This document shows positions 12,140-21,023 of a stretch of 64,000 nucleotides of DNA, piece after piece (the stretch's first letter is position 1; each line of letters begins with the position of its first letter). Under the pieces are notes generated by a model. That model saw only the letters and a program-made list of their open reading frames with translations, did no database searches and was not told the DNA's origin. Source of the stretch: Rhizobium sp. NXC14 (GTDB lineage Bacteria; Pseudomonadota; Alphaproteobacteria; Rhizobiales; Rhizobiaceae); NCBI RefSeq assembly GCF_002117485.1, contig NZ_CP021033.1, positions 1 through 64,000 of the forward strand, written 5' to 3'. Position numbers and translations under genes: made by a program.

Positions 12140-12697
12140 CTAGCGAGGCAGAATGCCGAAAGGCGAGAGCGTCAGCAGATCGGGATCATCGGTCGCCGTC
12201 GCTTTCGCCACCTGGGCATGGCTCATGCTGTAGCCGTAGGCAAGGACGCGGACGCCGTCGATCATGAAGAACTGCGCCTGGTCCAAGCCGGGCCGCAGGC
12301 TGCCCGTTACGGTGACGGGCTCGTACATTCTTTCGAGGTGCAGAGGCTCCTGCGGAACGACGCGGACCAGCTGATTGGGCGGAGGGGAAGGCATGTGGCT
12401 GCAGGCTCCGGCCCACGGGACGAGCATGAATTCGTAGACGAGATCACCATCCTGGTCGACCGGCAGCACGAAGCCCGTCAATGCGACCGGCTGGCCTTCG
12501 TCATGCCAGGCAAACGTTTCGCCCTGCGGGCCGCTGACCGTCTTGCCCGACAGCGGCATTGTTGCCTTGGCCTGGTCGGCCGGCCGCAAAGCGCTCCAGA
12601 AGATGGGCTGGGCTGCGGCAAAGGCATCGGAAACCGGCGGTGCGGAAGCAAATGCCAGCACCCCGAACATCAGGCGAAACAGTCTGTGCTTCATCAT
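12140..12697 (-). CDS. Exported DUF3299 protein
   Basis: Protein of about 185 residues with an N-terminal signal peptide (residues 2-28, LFRLMFGVLAFASAPP then Ala-rich). The body has the DUF3299 hallmarks: LTGFVLPVDQDG, FMLVPWAGACSHMPSPPPNQ and GSLRPGLDQAQFFMIDG. The family is periplasmic or lipoprotein-like with no settled function. Two consecutive ATGs (12697 and 12694) follow a GGGAGA site; the first is used. A separate gene from vapBC. Confidence 0.8.
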   Translation of the reverse strand: MMKHRLFRLMFGVLAFASAPPVSDAFAAAQPIFWSALRPADQAKATMPLSGKTVSGPQGETFAWHDEGQPVALTGFVLPVDQDGDLVYEFMLVPWAGACSHMPSPPPNQLVRVVPQEPLHLERMYEPVTVTGSLRPGLDQAQFFMIDGVRVLAYGYSMSHAQVAKATATDDPDLLTLSPFGILPR

Positions 12698-12795
12698 CGC
12701 GTCTCCCGTGGCCGGCCGTTTCGGCGACCTGCCGCTGCCGCGGATGCTACTCCTGATTTCGCTCGGCCGTCCATCCGCTTTCCCTCGGCGCAAAG

Positions 12796-12882
12796 GATTT
12801 CCTGACCAAGCCCTTCGAGGCGATCCAGGCGGTGCTGCGCATCTTCAACCTGCTCGAAACTCGCATCCTGACGCTGGAACTC
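12796..12882 (+). pseudogene. Response-regulator receiver fragment (relic)
   Basis: A short plus-strand stretch reads DFLTKPFEAIQAVLR followed by IFNLLETRILTLEL. This is the conserved Lys-Pro loop and last helix of a receiver domain plus its linker, as in receiver/output proteins. No start, no phosphoacceptor region and no output domain is found around it, and the frame soon ends. It looks like the remains of a deleted two-component regulator between the DUF3299 gene and the oxidase-like gene. Confidence 0.55.
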
Positions 12883-12966
12883 ACGGGCTGGCGACGCCGA
12901 AATCGGACCGCCCCCAGGGACGATTGATCGCCTCCACTCGACGTCCGAAAGCGCGCCGATTTCAGG

Positions 12967-13539
12967 TCAGGGATTGACCCAGCGGCAAGAAGAGAGGGCA
13001 CCGGCTTCGTCATAACAGAACAGCGCGCGACGATTGTCCTGCCGCCGCAGCTGGAACCAATCCAGCGTCCAGGCCCGGAAGATCAAGACGCCAAAGCGCG
13101 TCTTCCCCTCGGCCTCATCCGCAGGCTCTGCCGCGTCGATCATTTCGAAGGCGCGCTCGTCCCCGGGCGGGCCGCCCGCATAGGTCATCCGCGTCCGCGC
13201 GGGCAGCCTGCCCCACGCGGCATTAGCACCTCCGCTTCCCGGCCCATGAAGCTCGACCGCCCCTTGAAGCCGAAGCTGCAGCCGGCTCTCGGCGCTAAAG
13301 CCGAGGATCGTGGCGCGGGAATTGACTGAAAGTTCCAGCCATTTGGAGCTGCGCGTATCCGTATGAAATTCGAGACACCGCGCCGACCTATCGGCCGCAC
13401 GCAGTACGACCATGCGCGCCTGCGGCTTCGCCTCGGTATCGACGGAGCAGAGGCTCACATAGCGGAAACCCGACTGCGGATCCGCCGCAGCCGTTTCCAG
13501 CTCCGCCCATGCCGAGGCATCGATGTCAGTCAGATCCAC
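12967..13539 (-). CDS. Pyridoxamine 5'-phosphate oxidase-family flavoprotein
   Basis: Protein of about 190 residues with the split-barrel FMN fold of PNPOx-like enzymes: PQSGFRYVSLCSVD, ARMVVLRAADR, LEFHTDTRSSKW and a C-terminal WFQLRRQDNRRALFCYD. It is shorter and more divergent than true PdxH, so it is called only to family. The start is uncertain: the GTG at 13539 lies just past the stop of the upstream SDR, whereas the longest frame would overlap that gene by 100 bases. It probably forms a unit with the SDR. Confidence 0.72.
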   Translation of the reverse strand: MDLTDIDASAWAELETAAADPQSGFRYVSLCSVDTEAKPQARMVVLRAADRSARCLEFHTDTRSSKWLELSVNSRATILGFSAESRLQLRLQGAVELHGPGSGGANAAWGRLPARTRMTYAGGPPGDERAFEMIDAAEPADEAEGKTRFGVLIFRAWTLDWFQLRRQDNRRALFCYDEAGALSSCRWVNP

Positions 13540-13549
13540 CGGCAGTCGC

Positions 13550-14254
13550 TCAGACGGAACGGGCGATGCCGCCGTCGACGCGGATGTTCTGGCCGGTGAT
13601 GTAGCCCGCACCTTCCGACAGGAGGAAGGCGATGGTGGCGGCGATTTCATCGCTCGTGCCGTAGCGGCCCATCGGAACGCTGTCCCGCCGCTCGTCGGTC
13701 GCGGGCAGGCTGTCGATCCAGCCGGGCAGGACGTTGTTCATGCGGATGTTCTTGGCCGCATAGGTGTCGGCGAAAATTTTGGTGAAGCTTGCCAGTCCCG
13801 CGCGGGCGACCGCAGAGGTCGGGAACATCGGCGAAGGCTCGAAGGCCCATGCCGTCGAAATGTTAACGATCGCACCGCCGCCCTGGGCTTCCATGATCGG
13901 CGTCACCAGGCGGGTCGGCCGCACGGCGCTGAGGAAATAGACCTCCATGCCCTTGTGCCAGTCCTCGTCTGAAATTTCGAGGATCGGCGCACGCGGGCCG
14001 TGACCGGCGGAATTGACCAGCGCGTCGATCCGCCCCCATCGCTCCATCGCCAGATCGACGAGCCGCTTCAGGTCGTCGTTCGACTGGTTCGAGCCGGTGA
14101 CGCCGACGCCGCCGAGCTCATTTGCCAGCGCCTCTCCCTTGCCGGAGGAAGAGAGAACAGCGACGCGATAGCCGTCCGCGGCGAGCCTCCTGGCGGCCGC
14201 CGCCCCCATGCCGGACCCGCCGGCGGTGATGAGAGCGACTTTTCCTTCAGACAT
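13550..14254 (-). CDS. SDR-family protein lacking the catalytic Tyr/Lys
   Basis: Short-chain dehydrogenase fold of 234 residues. The cofactor motif is TAGGSGMG (10-17, Ala in place of the usual second Gly), with NSAG at 81-84, Ser133 and the C-terminal GYITGQNIRVDGG. At the position of the YxxxK active site the sequence is FPTSA (Phe144 to Ala148), so both catalytic residues are replaced. The flanking residues still align with normal SDRs (ARAGLASFTK). The start at 14254 has GGAGG at 14260-14264. It is divergent from a LysR gene, which probably regulates it. Activity as a dehydrogenase is doubtful. Confidence 0.85.
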   Translation of the reverse strand: MSEGKVALITAGGSGMGAAAARRLAADGYRVAVLSSSGKGEALANELGGVGVTGSNQSNDDLKRLVDLAMERWGRIDALVNSAGHGPRAPILEISDEDWHKGMEVYFLSAVRPTRLVTPIMEAQGGGAIVNISTAWAFEPSPMFPTSAVARAGLASFTKIFADTYAAKNIRMNNVLPGWIDSLPATDERRDSVPMGRYGTSDEIAATIAFLLSEGAGYITGQNIRVDGGIARSV

Positions 14255-14354
14255 TGAAACCTCCGATAGCTGATTTTGCGCAGCATTATGGCAGATGCTG
14301 ATGGGACTTTCGCGCGAGAAAGAAAGCTGCCAGACTGTAGAAAATCTACTGGAT

Positions 14355-15236
14355 ATGCCGATGAACCAATCCCGCCGCACGCTGCCGTCCCTCAATGCCC
14401 TGCGCGCCTTCGAGGTTTCCGGCCGCAGGCTGAATTTCCGCGCCGCCGCCGAAGAACTGGGCGTCACGCAGGGGGCGGTCGCGCAGCAGGTTCGCGCGCT
14501 GGAGGATCAGCTCGGCCTCAGGCTGTTCCAACGCCTTGCCCGCGGCCTTGCGCTCACTGCCTATGGCACGGCCTATCTGGCGGACGTGACCCGCGCCTTC
14601 GATACGCTTGCCGAAGCGACCGCGCGGCTTCTCGACCGGCCGGAAATGGTAACGATCACCGCCACCCCCACGGTCGCCACCAGGCTGTTGATCCCGCGGC
14701 TCGCCGAGCTCTACGCGGCCCTTCCCGACATCGATCTGAGGACGGTCGCCACCGAGGCGCTCGCCGATTTCGACCGCGACCAAGTAGACATCGCGGTGCG
14801 CCTCACCCGCCCGCCTTTTCCCGCGAACCTGCAGACACAGCTCTTGTTCCGACAGGAGCTTGTGGCGGTCGCCAGCCCGCATCTGGTCAAGGGCCTGACC
14901 TTGCCCTTAAGCGGCGAACAGCTTCGCAAGCTGCCGCTTCTGCACGACTCGCACGATCACTGGCCGGTATTCCTGCGCACGCGCGAGAAGCTGCCCGGCG
15001 CGGCCTTCAACCATACGACCCTGGCGCTCGACGCCGCGCTCGCGGGCCAGGGCGTCGTGCTCGCCTGCCGGGCTTTCGTCACGGCCGATCTCGAAGCAGG
15101 GCGGCTGGTGCGGGTGACGGATGCGACGGCGACCATCGGAGCCGATTACTTCCTCGTGCGCAAACGCTCCTCATCGCCGCGAAAGGCCGTGGACGCGGTC
15201 TGGGACTGGTGTGCGGCGCAGCTGTCGCTTACCTGA
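14355..15236 (+). CDS. LysR-family regulator (GcvA-like)
   Basis: Transcription factor of about 293 residues. The winged helix covers roughly 10-70 (LPSLNALRAFEVSGRRLNFR, then AAEELGVTQGAVAQQVRALE), in the style of GcvA/AmpR regulators. The effector domain follows and includes VDIAVRLTRPPFP. The start is not certain: ATGs at 14355 and 14361 are both possible, and an upstream ATG at 14295 would extend into the shared promoter. It is divergent from the SDR/oxidase pair, its likely target. Confidence 0.88.
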   Translation: MPMNQSRRTLPSLNALRAFEVSGRRLNFRAAAEELGVTQGAVAQQVRALEDQLGLRLFQRLARGLALTAYGTAYLADVTRAFDTLAEATARLLDRPEMVTITATPTVATRLLIPRLAELYAALPDIDLRTVATEALADFDRDQVDIAVRLTRPPFPANLQTQLLFRQELVAVASPHLVKGLTLPLSGEQLRKLPLLHDSHDHWPVFLRTREKLPGAAFNHTTLALDAALAGQGVVLACRAFVTADLEAGRLVRVTDATATIGADYFLVRKRSSSPRKAVDAVWDWCAAQLSLT

Positions 15237-15307
15237 CGCGTGCCGCATGAAAACATCGACGGACAATAATGCGGGTCGCAACCTCTCTCCACTCACCCAG
15301 GCGCCCC

Positions 15308-16276
15308 TCACGCCAGCAGCACCTTGCCACCCGTCCGGAAAGGCAGGGCAGAGCGGAGCGCATTGCCGATCTTTTCCAGCGGAAAGACCTCCCGCACCTC
15401 GGTCGCGATGACCTTGCCCTCGATCTGCGTAGCAACTTCGGAATAGGCGCGCTGGACCTCGACCATCGCCTCGGAGTGAACCCATTCCCTAAGGTGACAA
15501 TAGGAAAAGGCGATTTCGGGATGGGACGACCAGAATGACGGCGGGATGCTCTCACCCGAAAGCAGACCATAATGCAGGAAGTAACCGCCAGGCTTCAGCG
15601 CATCGGCAAGTACCGAGGCGCGCGGGCCGCCGACGCAATCGAGCACTGCATCGAGCCCGGACCTGCCGGCGAGGCAGGCCGCGAGATCGCCATCCGCCCT
15701 TTCGACGATAACCGCCTCCAGCCGGCCACGGAGGCGCGCGAGGGATTCTTCGCTGCGGACGATTGCGATCGGCTCGACGCCAACGGCGTTCGCCATGCCG
15801 ATCAGGATCGATCCGATCGAGGAGGCGGCGGCATTGATGGCGATGCGCATGCCGGGCCTCAGCCCGATCTTCTTATGCAGCATCAGCCAGGCCGTCATCG
15901 GATTGACGTAGCTGGTCGCGGCTTCGAAATCGGAAAGCGCGTCGGGTACGCGAAGGCACCAGCTCGGATCGGTATCCTTGAATTCCTGCCATCCGCCGGC
16001 GCTGCGTACCGGCAGCACGCGCGCCCCTGGCACAAGCCCACGAACCTCTTCGCCGCATGCCTCGACCACGCCCAAGGCTTCGAAGCCGGGGATGAACGGC
16101 AGGGTCGTGCGGCCGGCATAGGCGCCTGAGATGGTGATGATATCGGAGGGATTGATCGAGCGCGCCAGCAGGCGGACGCGAACCTGGTCGCGCGAGAGCG
16201 GCGCCAGTTCGGCCCGTTCGATCCCGACGACCTCCTCGGCCGGCCCGAATTTTCGCACGACCGCCTGATATTGCAT
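15308..16276 (-). CDS. MDR-superfamily oxidoreductase, enoyl-thioester-reductase-like
   Basis: NADPH-dependent medium-chain reductase of 322 residues without the structural zinc Cys cluster. SINPSDIITISGAY and FIPGFEALGVV match the 2-enoyl thioester reductase (MECR/ETR) branch, and NAAASSIGSILIGMA is the nucleotide-binding turn. The start is the ATG at 16276, six bases from a GGGGG site; another ATG at 16282 touches that site. It is divergent from a thioesterase-ligase-thiolase run, consistent with acyl-CoA chemistry. Quinone reductase is the main alternative. Confidence 0.8.
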   Translation of the reverse strand: MQYQAVVRKFGPAEEVVGIERAELAPLSRDQVRVRLLARSINPSDIITISGAYAGRTTLPFIPGFEALGVVEACGEEVRGLVPGARVLPVRSAGGWQEFKDTDPSWCLRVPDALSDFEAATSYVNPMTAWLMLHKKIGLRPGMRIAINAAASSIGSILIGMANAVGVEPIAIVRSEESLARLRGRLEAVIVERADGDLAACLAGRSGLDAVLDCVGGPRASVLADALKPGGYFLHYGLLSGESIPPSFWSSHPEIAFSYCHLREWVHSEAMVEVQRAYSEVATQIEGKVIATEVREVFPLEKIGNALRSALPFRTGGKVLLA

Positions 16277-16329
16277 TTGCATCCCCCACACAGTCGGTTA
16301 GAACACGCCGTCGAAATTTCGGTGATCGA

Positions 16330-16746
16330 ATGAGCGTTGACGACAGGCCTTTAGCATCGTTCCGGGTCTCGATGCGAGACATCGACATCTATGGTCATGT
16401 CCACAATTCGGTTTACCTCGATTATTGCGAGGATGCGGTCGTCGAGTTCCTGCGCCACCGCGAGATCCTCAGCCACTTCCGCCACACCACCTCAGGCGTT
16501 GCCTATCACGTCAAGAAGGCGGAGATCACCTTTCACAGCCCGATCGACGTCGACGATGTCGTGGAGGCGAAGGTCAAGGTCGAGAAGATCGGCAGGTCGA
16601 GCCTCTCCTTTACGATCGAGCTCTTTCGCCAGCGCGATGGCGCCCATTGCGCATCGGGCGGGCTCGTCTGGGTCTGCGTCGGCCTTTCCGACAGCCGCCC
16701 TACGCCGATCCCCGAGGCGACCAGAGCCGCCTTGTCGCAGGGCTGA
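16330..16746 (+). CDS. Hotdog-fold acyl-CoA thioesterase (4HBT/YbgC-like)
   Basis: Protein of 138 residues with the 4HBT motif: SMRDIDIYGHVHNSVYLDY carries the Asp and the His-Asn element, followed by the long central helix and the beta strands typical of a hotdog. Known relatives hydrolyse acyl-CoA or acyl-ACP thioesters. It starts the plus-strand run with the ligase three bases after its stop, so it is almost certainly co-transcribed with it. Confidence 0.85.
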   Translation: MSVDDRPLASFRVSMRDIDIYGHVHNSVYLDYCEDAVVEFLRHREILSHFRHTTSGVAYHVKKAEITFHSPIDVDDVVEAKVKVEKIGRSSLSFTIELFRQRDGAHCASGGLVWVCVGLSDSRPTPIPEATRAALSQG

Positions 16747-16749
16747 CCC

Positions 16750-18267
16750 ATGCCGATCCACGCGGAGCTTCGTCGACACGCCACGGATAGACCTGACAAG
16801 CCGGCGGTCGTGATCGACGGCAACTCCTTAAGCTATGGCGAACTCTATAGCCGCGCCGGCGCGATCTACCGATTCATCCAGGCGCTTCCGCGCTCGAACG
16901 GCCGTTCATTCGATCTTCCCGGCGTCGAGAAGCTTGTAGCGGTCAGCCTCGGTAATCACATCGGTTTTGCAGAGTATTTTATCGCCGCCACCGCGCTGGC
17001 GAATGCCTGCGCGGTCATCGATCCGATGATGCCGGAGGCAACGATCGAGCGCATCGTCGAGCGCCTGGCGCCTGACGCGCTTGTCGTCGATGATGCTGCC
17101 AGCCCGAGCGCCGAAATCGGTCGCAGGCTCGGCATCCCTGTCATCGTCGCCGGAGCGGAACCCTTCGACCTCACGGCGATGGGGGACGATATGCCCGTCG
17201 ATGCCGAGGGGATCTTCCTGATCGGTTTTACCTCGGGCACGACAGCCGAACCGAAGGCCTATTATCGCTCGCGCGAGCAATGGCGCCGGAGCCTCGACCG
17301 GGGACGCCTCGTGTTCGAACTCCAGGACGCGCCCTCGACCCTGTGCCCGGGAGCGCTGGCGCATGGGCTCGCGCTTTACGCACTCGTCGAAGCGCTCGAT
17401 GCCGGAGCAACCTTCCACTCGATCGGGAAATGGGATGCCGGCGCGGTCGCGCGCATTCTCTCCTCAGAAAAGATAGAGCGGCTGGTTGCCGTGCCCACCC
17501 ATATAGCGGGCATCGCCCGGGCATGGAGCGAGCCGATGGAATCCTTACGCGAGGTGCTGACCGCCGGCGCCAAGCTGAACCTCAACGAAGTCCAATCAAT
17601 GCGCCGACTTTTTCCGAAGGCGCGCATCCGGGAATATTACGGCGCCTCCGAAATCGGTTTCATGACCGTTTCGACGCTCGTTGGCGGCGCGACCGATTTT
17701 CCGATCGACCGGGTCGGGCGAGCCTATCCCGGCGTCGAAATCTCCATTCGCGACCCGGAAGAAAACGATGTCGGCACCGATGTGCCGGGCACCATCTTCG
17801 TCAACAGCGACCTGATTGCCGACGGCTATCTCTGGGGCGACGACGGCCAGGCGTTCCGGGTCACCCCGGCGGGCGCGACTGTCGGCGATCTCGGCGAGAT
17901 CGATGCAAACGGCATGCTGCGGGTGATCGGCCGGGCGGGCGGCATGATGATATCGGGCGGCAACAACGTCTATCCCGCCGAGGTCGAGAGCGCGCTCAAA
18001 ACCTGCCGCGGCGTCGAAGATGCCGTCGTCTTCGGGCGGCCGGATCCCTATTACGGCCAAAGCATCGTTGCCGTCGTCTCGGGGGAGGCGATGGATGCGA
18101 AAATGCTTGCCGAGCATTGCGCAGGCAGGCTTGCAAGGTTCAAGATCCCCAGGCAATTCTACCATATCGGCGCCTGGCCGATGACGAGCAGCGGCAAGAT
18201 CGCGCGCGGGCAGGTAGAGGCATCGGTGATTTCGGGAGACGGTCTTGTCCTACGCCTATCAGCCTGA
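16750..18267 (+). CDS. AMP-dependent acyl-CoA synthetase/ligase
   Basis: Adenylate-forming enzyme of 505 residues that would activate a carboxylic acid to its CoA thioester. The P-loop is FTSGTTAEPKAYYRS, the adenine-binding motif is REYYGASEIG, and the C-terminal domain has GGMMISGGNNVYPAEVE and the catalytic-Lys segment MTSSGKIARG. Substrate chain length cannot be read from the sequence. It overlaps the thiolase gene by 23 bases and follows the thioesterase directly, so the three form one operon. Confidence 0.9.
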   Translation: MPIHAELRRHATDRPDKPAVVIDGNSLSYGELYSRAGAIYRFIQALPRSNGRSFDLPGVEKLVAVSLGNHIGFAEYFIAATALANACAVIDPMMPEATIERIVERLAPDALVVDDAASPSAEIGRRLGIPVIVAGAEPFDLTAMGDDMPVDAEGIFLIGFTSGTTAEPKAYYRSREQWRRSLDRGRLVFELQDAPSTLCPGALAHGLALYALVEALDAGATFHSIGKWDAGAVARILSSEKIERLVAVPTHIAGIARAWSEPMESLREVLTAGAKLNLNEVQSMRRLFPKARIREYYGASEIGFMTVSTLVGGATDFPIDRVGRAYPGVEISIRDPEENDVGTDVPGTIFVNSDLIADGYLWGDDGQAFRVTPAGATVGDLGEIDANGMLRVIGRAGGMMISGGNNVYPAEVESALKTCRGVEDAVVFGRPDPYYGQSIVAVVSGEAMDAKMLAEHCAGRLARFKIPRQFYHIGAWPMTSSGKIARGQVEASVISGDGLVLRLSA

Positions 18268-19444
18268 CGAGGATTGGCAGCCGGTCGTGGTCGCCGCCTA
18301 CCGCACGCCGATCGGCCGGGCCTTCGGCTCGCTGTCGACGGTTGCAGCCGAAGACCTGCTTACCCCCATCATCCGCCGGATCGTCGCAGAAACAGGCGTT
18401 GCGCCTGATGCCATCGACGACGTGCTGGTCGGCAATGCCGCCGGCGGCGGCGGCAATATCGGCCGGCTGGCCGCCCTCCATGCCGGCCTGCCCATGGCCG
18501 TTCCCGGTGTTGCGATCGACCGGCAATGCGGTTCCGGCCTCGAAGCGATCATCATGGCCGCCCGGCTGATCCAGGCGAAGGCCGGTTCGTGTTTCCTTGC
18601 CGGTGGCGTCGAAAGCGTCAGCACTGCGCCGTGGCGCGTGGAACGACCGAAGACGAATGGCGCAGTGCCGCGCTTTTACGGGCGGGCGCGGTTTTCACCT
18701 GAGGCGATCGGCGATCCCGAGATGGGCATCGCCGCCGAAAATGTTGCGCGCAAATTTGACATCTCGCGCCGGCTTCAGGATGAGTTCGCCCTACGCAGTC
18801 ACCGGCTCGCCGTCGCAGCAGCCGAAGCAGGCCGCTTCCGGCCGGAGATCGTCGAGATCGCCACCGCCGGCGGCCCCGTAACGCGAGACGAATGTCCGCG
18901 CCCGACGACCTCGCTCGAGGCGCTCGCAAAGCTGAAACCCGTTTTCCTGGCGGATGGCTCGGTGACGGCAGGCAATGCTTGCCCTGTGAACGACGGCGCC
19001 TGCCTGGTGCTCGTCATGAGCCGCGGCATGGCGAAGAGCCTCGGCATCGAAAAAGGCATCGCCTTCATCGACAGCGCCGCCGCCGGCGTCGACCCCAACC
19101 TGCTCGGCATCGGCCCGGTCGCCTCGACGGACAAGCTTCTGCAGCGCCAGCCTCACCTGTCCCTTTCCGCAATCGACGCCATCGAATTCAACGAGGCTTT
19201 CGCGGCCCAGGTTCTGGCGTCGCTCGATCAGCTGGATCTATCAGCCGACACGGTCAACAAAGAGGGCGGCGCCATCGCTCTTGGCCATCCCTTCGGCGCA
19301 TCCGGCGCGATCCTGGTCACCCGGCTCTACGGCCAGCTGATCCGCAGGGACGGCTGGGCACCAGGCACAACCGGCCTCGCCATGATCGGCATCGGCGGCG
19401 GCATCGGGCTCACGGCGCTTTTCGAGGCTGTCCGCCTCTTCTGA
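18245..19444 (+). CDS. Thiolase-family protein lacking the second catalytic Cys
   Basis: Thiolase-fold protein of 399 residues, nominally acetyl-CoA acyltransferase. Nucleophile Cys95 is present in DRQCGSGLEA, Asn316 in EFNEAFA and His348 in GHPFGASGA. The acid/base Cys expected in the C-terminal xCxGGGxG motif is replaced: the sequence is LAMIGIGGGIG with Gly382. The codon is ggc, not a one-base change from an obvious Cys codon context error in a run. The start is a TTG at 18245 after GGGAGA, inside the end of the ligase gene. It may have a changed reaction. Confidence 0.88.
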   Translation: MSYAYQPDEDWQPVVVAAYRTPIGRAFGSLSTVAAEDLLTPIIRRIVAETGVAPDAIDDVLVGNAAGGGGNIGRLAALHAGLPMAVPGVAIDRQCGSGLEAIIMAARLIQAKAGSCFLAGGVESVSTAPWRVERPKTNGAVPRFYGRARFSPEAIGDPEMGIAAENVARKFDISRRLQDEFALRSHRLAVAAAEAGRFRPEIVEIATAGGPVTRDECPRPTTSLEALAKLKPVFLADGSVTAGNACPVNDGACLVLVMSRGMAKSLGIEKGIAFIDSAAAGVDPNLLGIGPVASTDKLLQRQPHLSLSAIDAIEFNEAFAAQVLASLDQLDLSADTVNKEGGAIALGHPFGASGAILVTRLYGQLIRRDGWAPGTTGLAMIGIGGGIGLTALFEAVRLF

Positions 19445-19515
19445 GAAGACCGCCATCAGGCACTTGCGCTGCCGGTTTCAATCCTCTTGTGATCTGGCTC
19501 GATCGATATTCGAAA

Positions 19516-20451
19516 TCAAGGCGGCTCCGGTGCGGCGAGGGCGCCCGCAATCTGATCCCGAAGCCAGACACTCCCCGGATCGCGATCGAAACGACGAAGC
19601 CAATACATGGTCACGTCCATTTTCGGCGAATCCATTGGGGGCATGAACACGTCGAGCATCAGCCGGCCGGTCAACATGCGCGCGAAATGAACCGGAATGC
19701 TCCCCAGCATTTCGCTCGCTTCAACAGCAAGAGCGACCGCGTGGAAATGCGGCACCGTGACCATGACACGCCTGGCGAGACCCAGGCGTGCAAGGGCGGG
19801 ATCGATCGTCCCCGTCCTGCTGCCATCGGCCGAGCGCAGGACGTGGGGAACAGCGCAGAAGACGTCCGCCGGTATGGCGTCTCCTGGACAAATGCCATGG
19901 CTGGCAAGGAGCGGATGTCCTTGCTTGGCGACGCATACCAGCCATGATTGAAAAAGCTTACGGCTTACAATCCATTCAGGCGGTTCGAGCGACCGATCGA
20001 TAACGATATCAGCCCGGCCGTCACGCAGCATCTCGAAGACTTCCGATGATGCATGATCGATCATCTGCAGGATGATAGAGGGCGCCGCTTTGGCCAGGCG
20101 CGCAGCGAGAGGCGGCATCAACAGCGAGGAGAAGTAGTCCGATCCGACCAGCATGAAGGATCGGCTCGAGGTAGCGGGGTCGAAGGCAGCGTTCGTCGCC
20201 AATGCCTCTTCCATGCCGGCCAGGGCTTGCCTTATCGGTTCACGCAGCTCGAGCGCCCGGGCGGTCGGCATCATCTGATTGCCTTCCCGGACGAACAATT
20301 CGTCGTCCAGGAGCGTGCGCAGTCTTCCCAACGCCGAACTCACGGCCGGCTGCGACAAGCCGACACGCTCGCCGGCTCGCACGGTCGAGAGCTCCGCCAT
20401 CATGGCGTCGAATACACGCAACAGATTGAGATCGAGGGCTGAGAAATTCAC
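19516..20451 (-). CDS. LysR-family regulator (NodD-like type)
   Basis: Transcription factor of about 311 residues. The winged helix is at about 5-65 (DLNLLRVFDAMMAELSTVR, LSQPAVSSALGRLRTLLDD), the pattern of the NodD/NahR group. The effector domain follows (FMLVGSDYFSSLLMPPLAAR). The open frame is far longer upstream, but homology begins at NFSALDLNLL, so the GTG at 20451 is chosen, with GGGGA ten bases before. It is divergent from the cupin gene at 20562, its likely target. Confidence 0.87.
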   Translation of the reverse strand: MNFSALDLNLLRVFDAMMAELSTVRAGERVGLSQPAVSSALGRLRTLLDDELFVREGNQMMPTARALELREPIRQALAGMEEALATNAAFDPATSSRSFMLVGSDYFSSLLMPPLAARLAKAAPSIILQMIDHASSEVFEMLRDGRADIVIDRSLEPPEWIVSRKLFQSWLVCVAKQGHPLLASHGICPGDAIPADVFCAVPHVLRSADGSRTGTIDPALARLGLARRVMVTVPHFHAVALAVEASEMLGSIPVHFARMLTGRLMLDVFMPPMDSPKMDVTMYWLRRFDRDPGSVWLRDQIAGALAAPEPP

Positions 20452-20561
20452 GAACTCAATATCCCCTATATGATCATTCAATTTCCGTGCAGCCGCTTCC
20501 AGCAATAAATTTGGAAAGCAGTATAAGACTCTATTCCATTCAACCTTGGAAGGAAATTGCC

Positions 20562-21023
20562 ATGAATGTCGTTGGGGGCATCGGGCGGACCGTAAGCTGG
20601 ATGGACACTTCCTACACCATACACGTGGGGCGATTTGAGAGCGGCGGAATTGTCGGAGTTTTTGAAGGCACCGTGCCTGCCGGCGGCGGGCCGCCCGTCC
20701 ACATTCATCACAACGAGGACGAAGTGATCCATGTGATCGAAGGCGACTATGAGTTCTGGCTGAACGGCGCGATCGTCCCGGTCGCCGCGGGAAGATCGAT
20801 CTTCCTGCCGCGTGGCGTGCCGCACACATTTCGAGTGGCAAGCGCTTCTCCCGGACGCAACCTCACCATTCTGACGCCGGGTGGCATGGAAGAATTCTTC
20901 ATCGAGGCAGCTGCGCACGCTCCTCGTCTGCCGGAGCATATGGATCGGTTGCTCCAGCTTGCGGAACGTTATGGGATCGAATTTCGCGGGCCGCCGGATT
21001 GGGACGCCGCCCGGGCGTCCTAA
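20562..21023 (+). CDS. Cupin-domain protein (quercetinase-like)
   Basis: Single-cupin protein of 153 residues. The first motif is PVHIHHNEDEVIHVIEGDYEF (His/His/Glu metal ligands) and the second PRGVPHTFRV (His). Related proteins bind Fe, Mn or Ni and include dioxygenases, but many are uncharacterised. The start at 20562 has GGAAGGA at 20547-20553. The divergent LysR gene suggests induction by a small aromatic or similar effector; that is inference. Confidence 0.82.
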   Translation: MNVVGGIGRTVSWMDTSYTIHVGRFESGGIVGVFEGTVPAGGGPPVHIHHNEDEVIHVIEGDYEFWLNGAIVPVAAGRSIFLPRGVPHTFRVASASPGRNLTILTPGGMEEFFIEAAAHAPRLPEHMDRLLQLAERYGIEFRGPPDWDAARAS

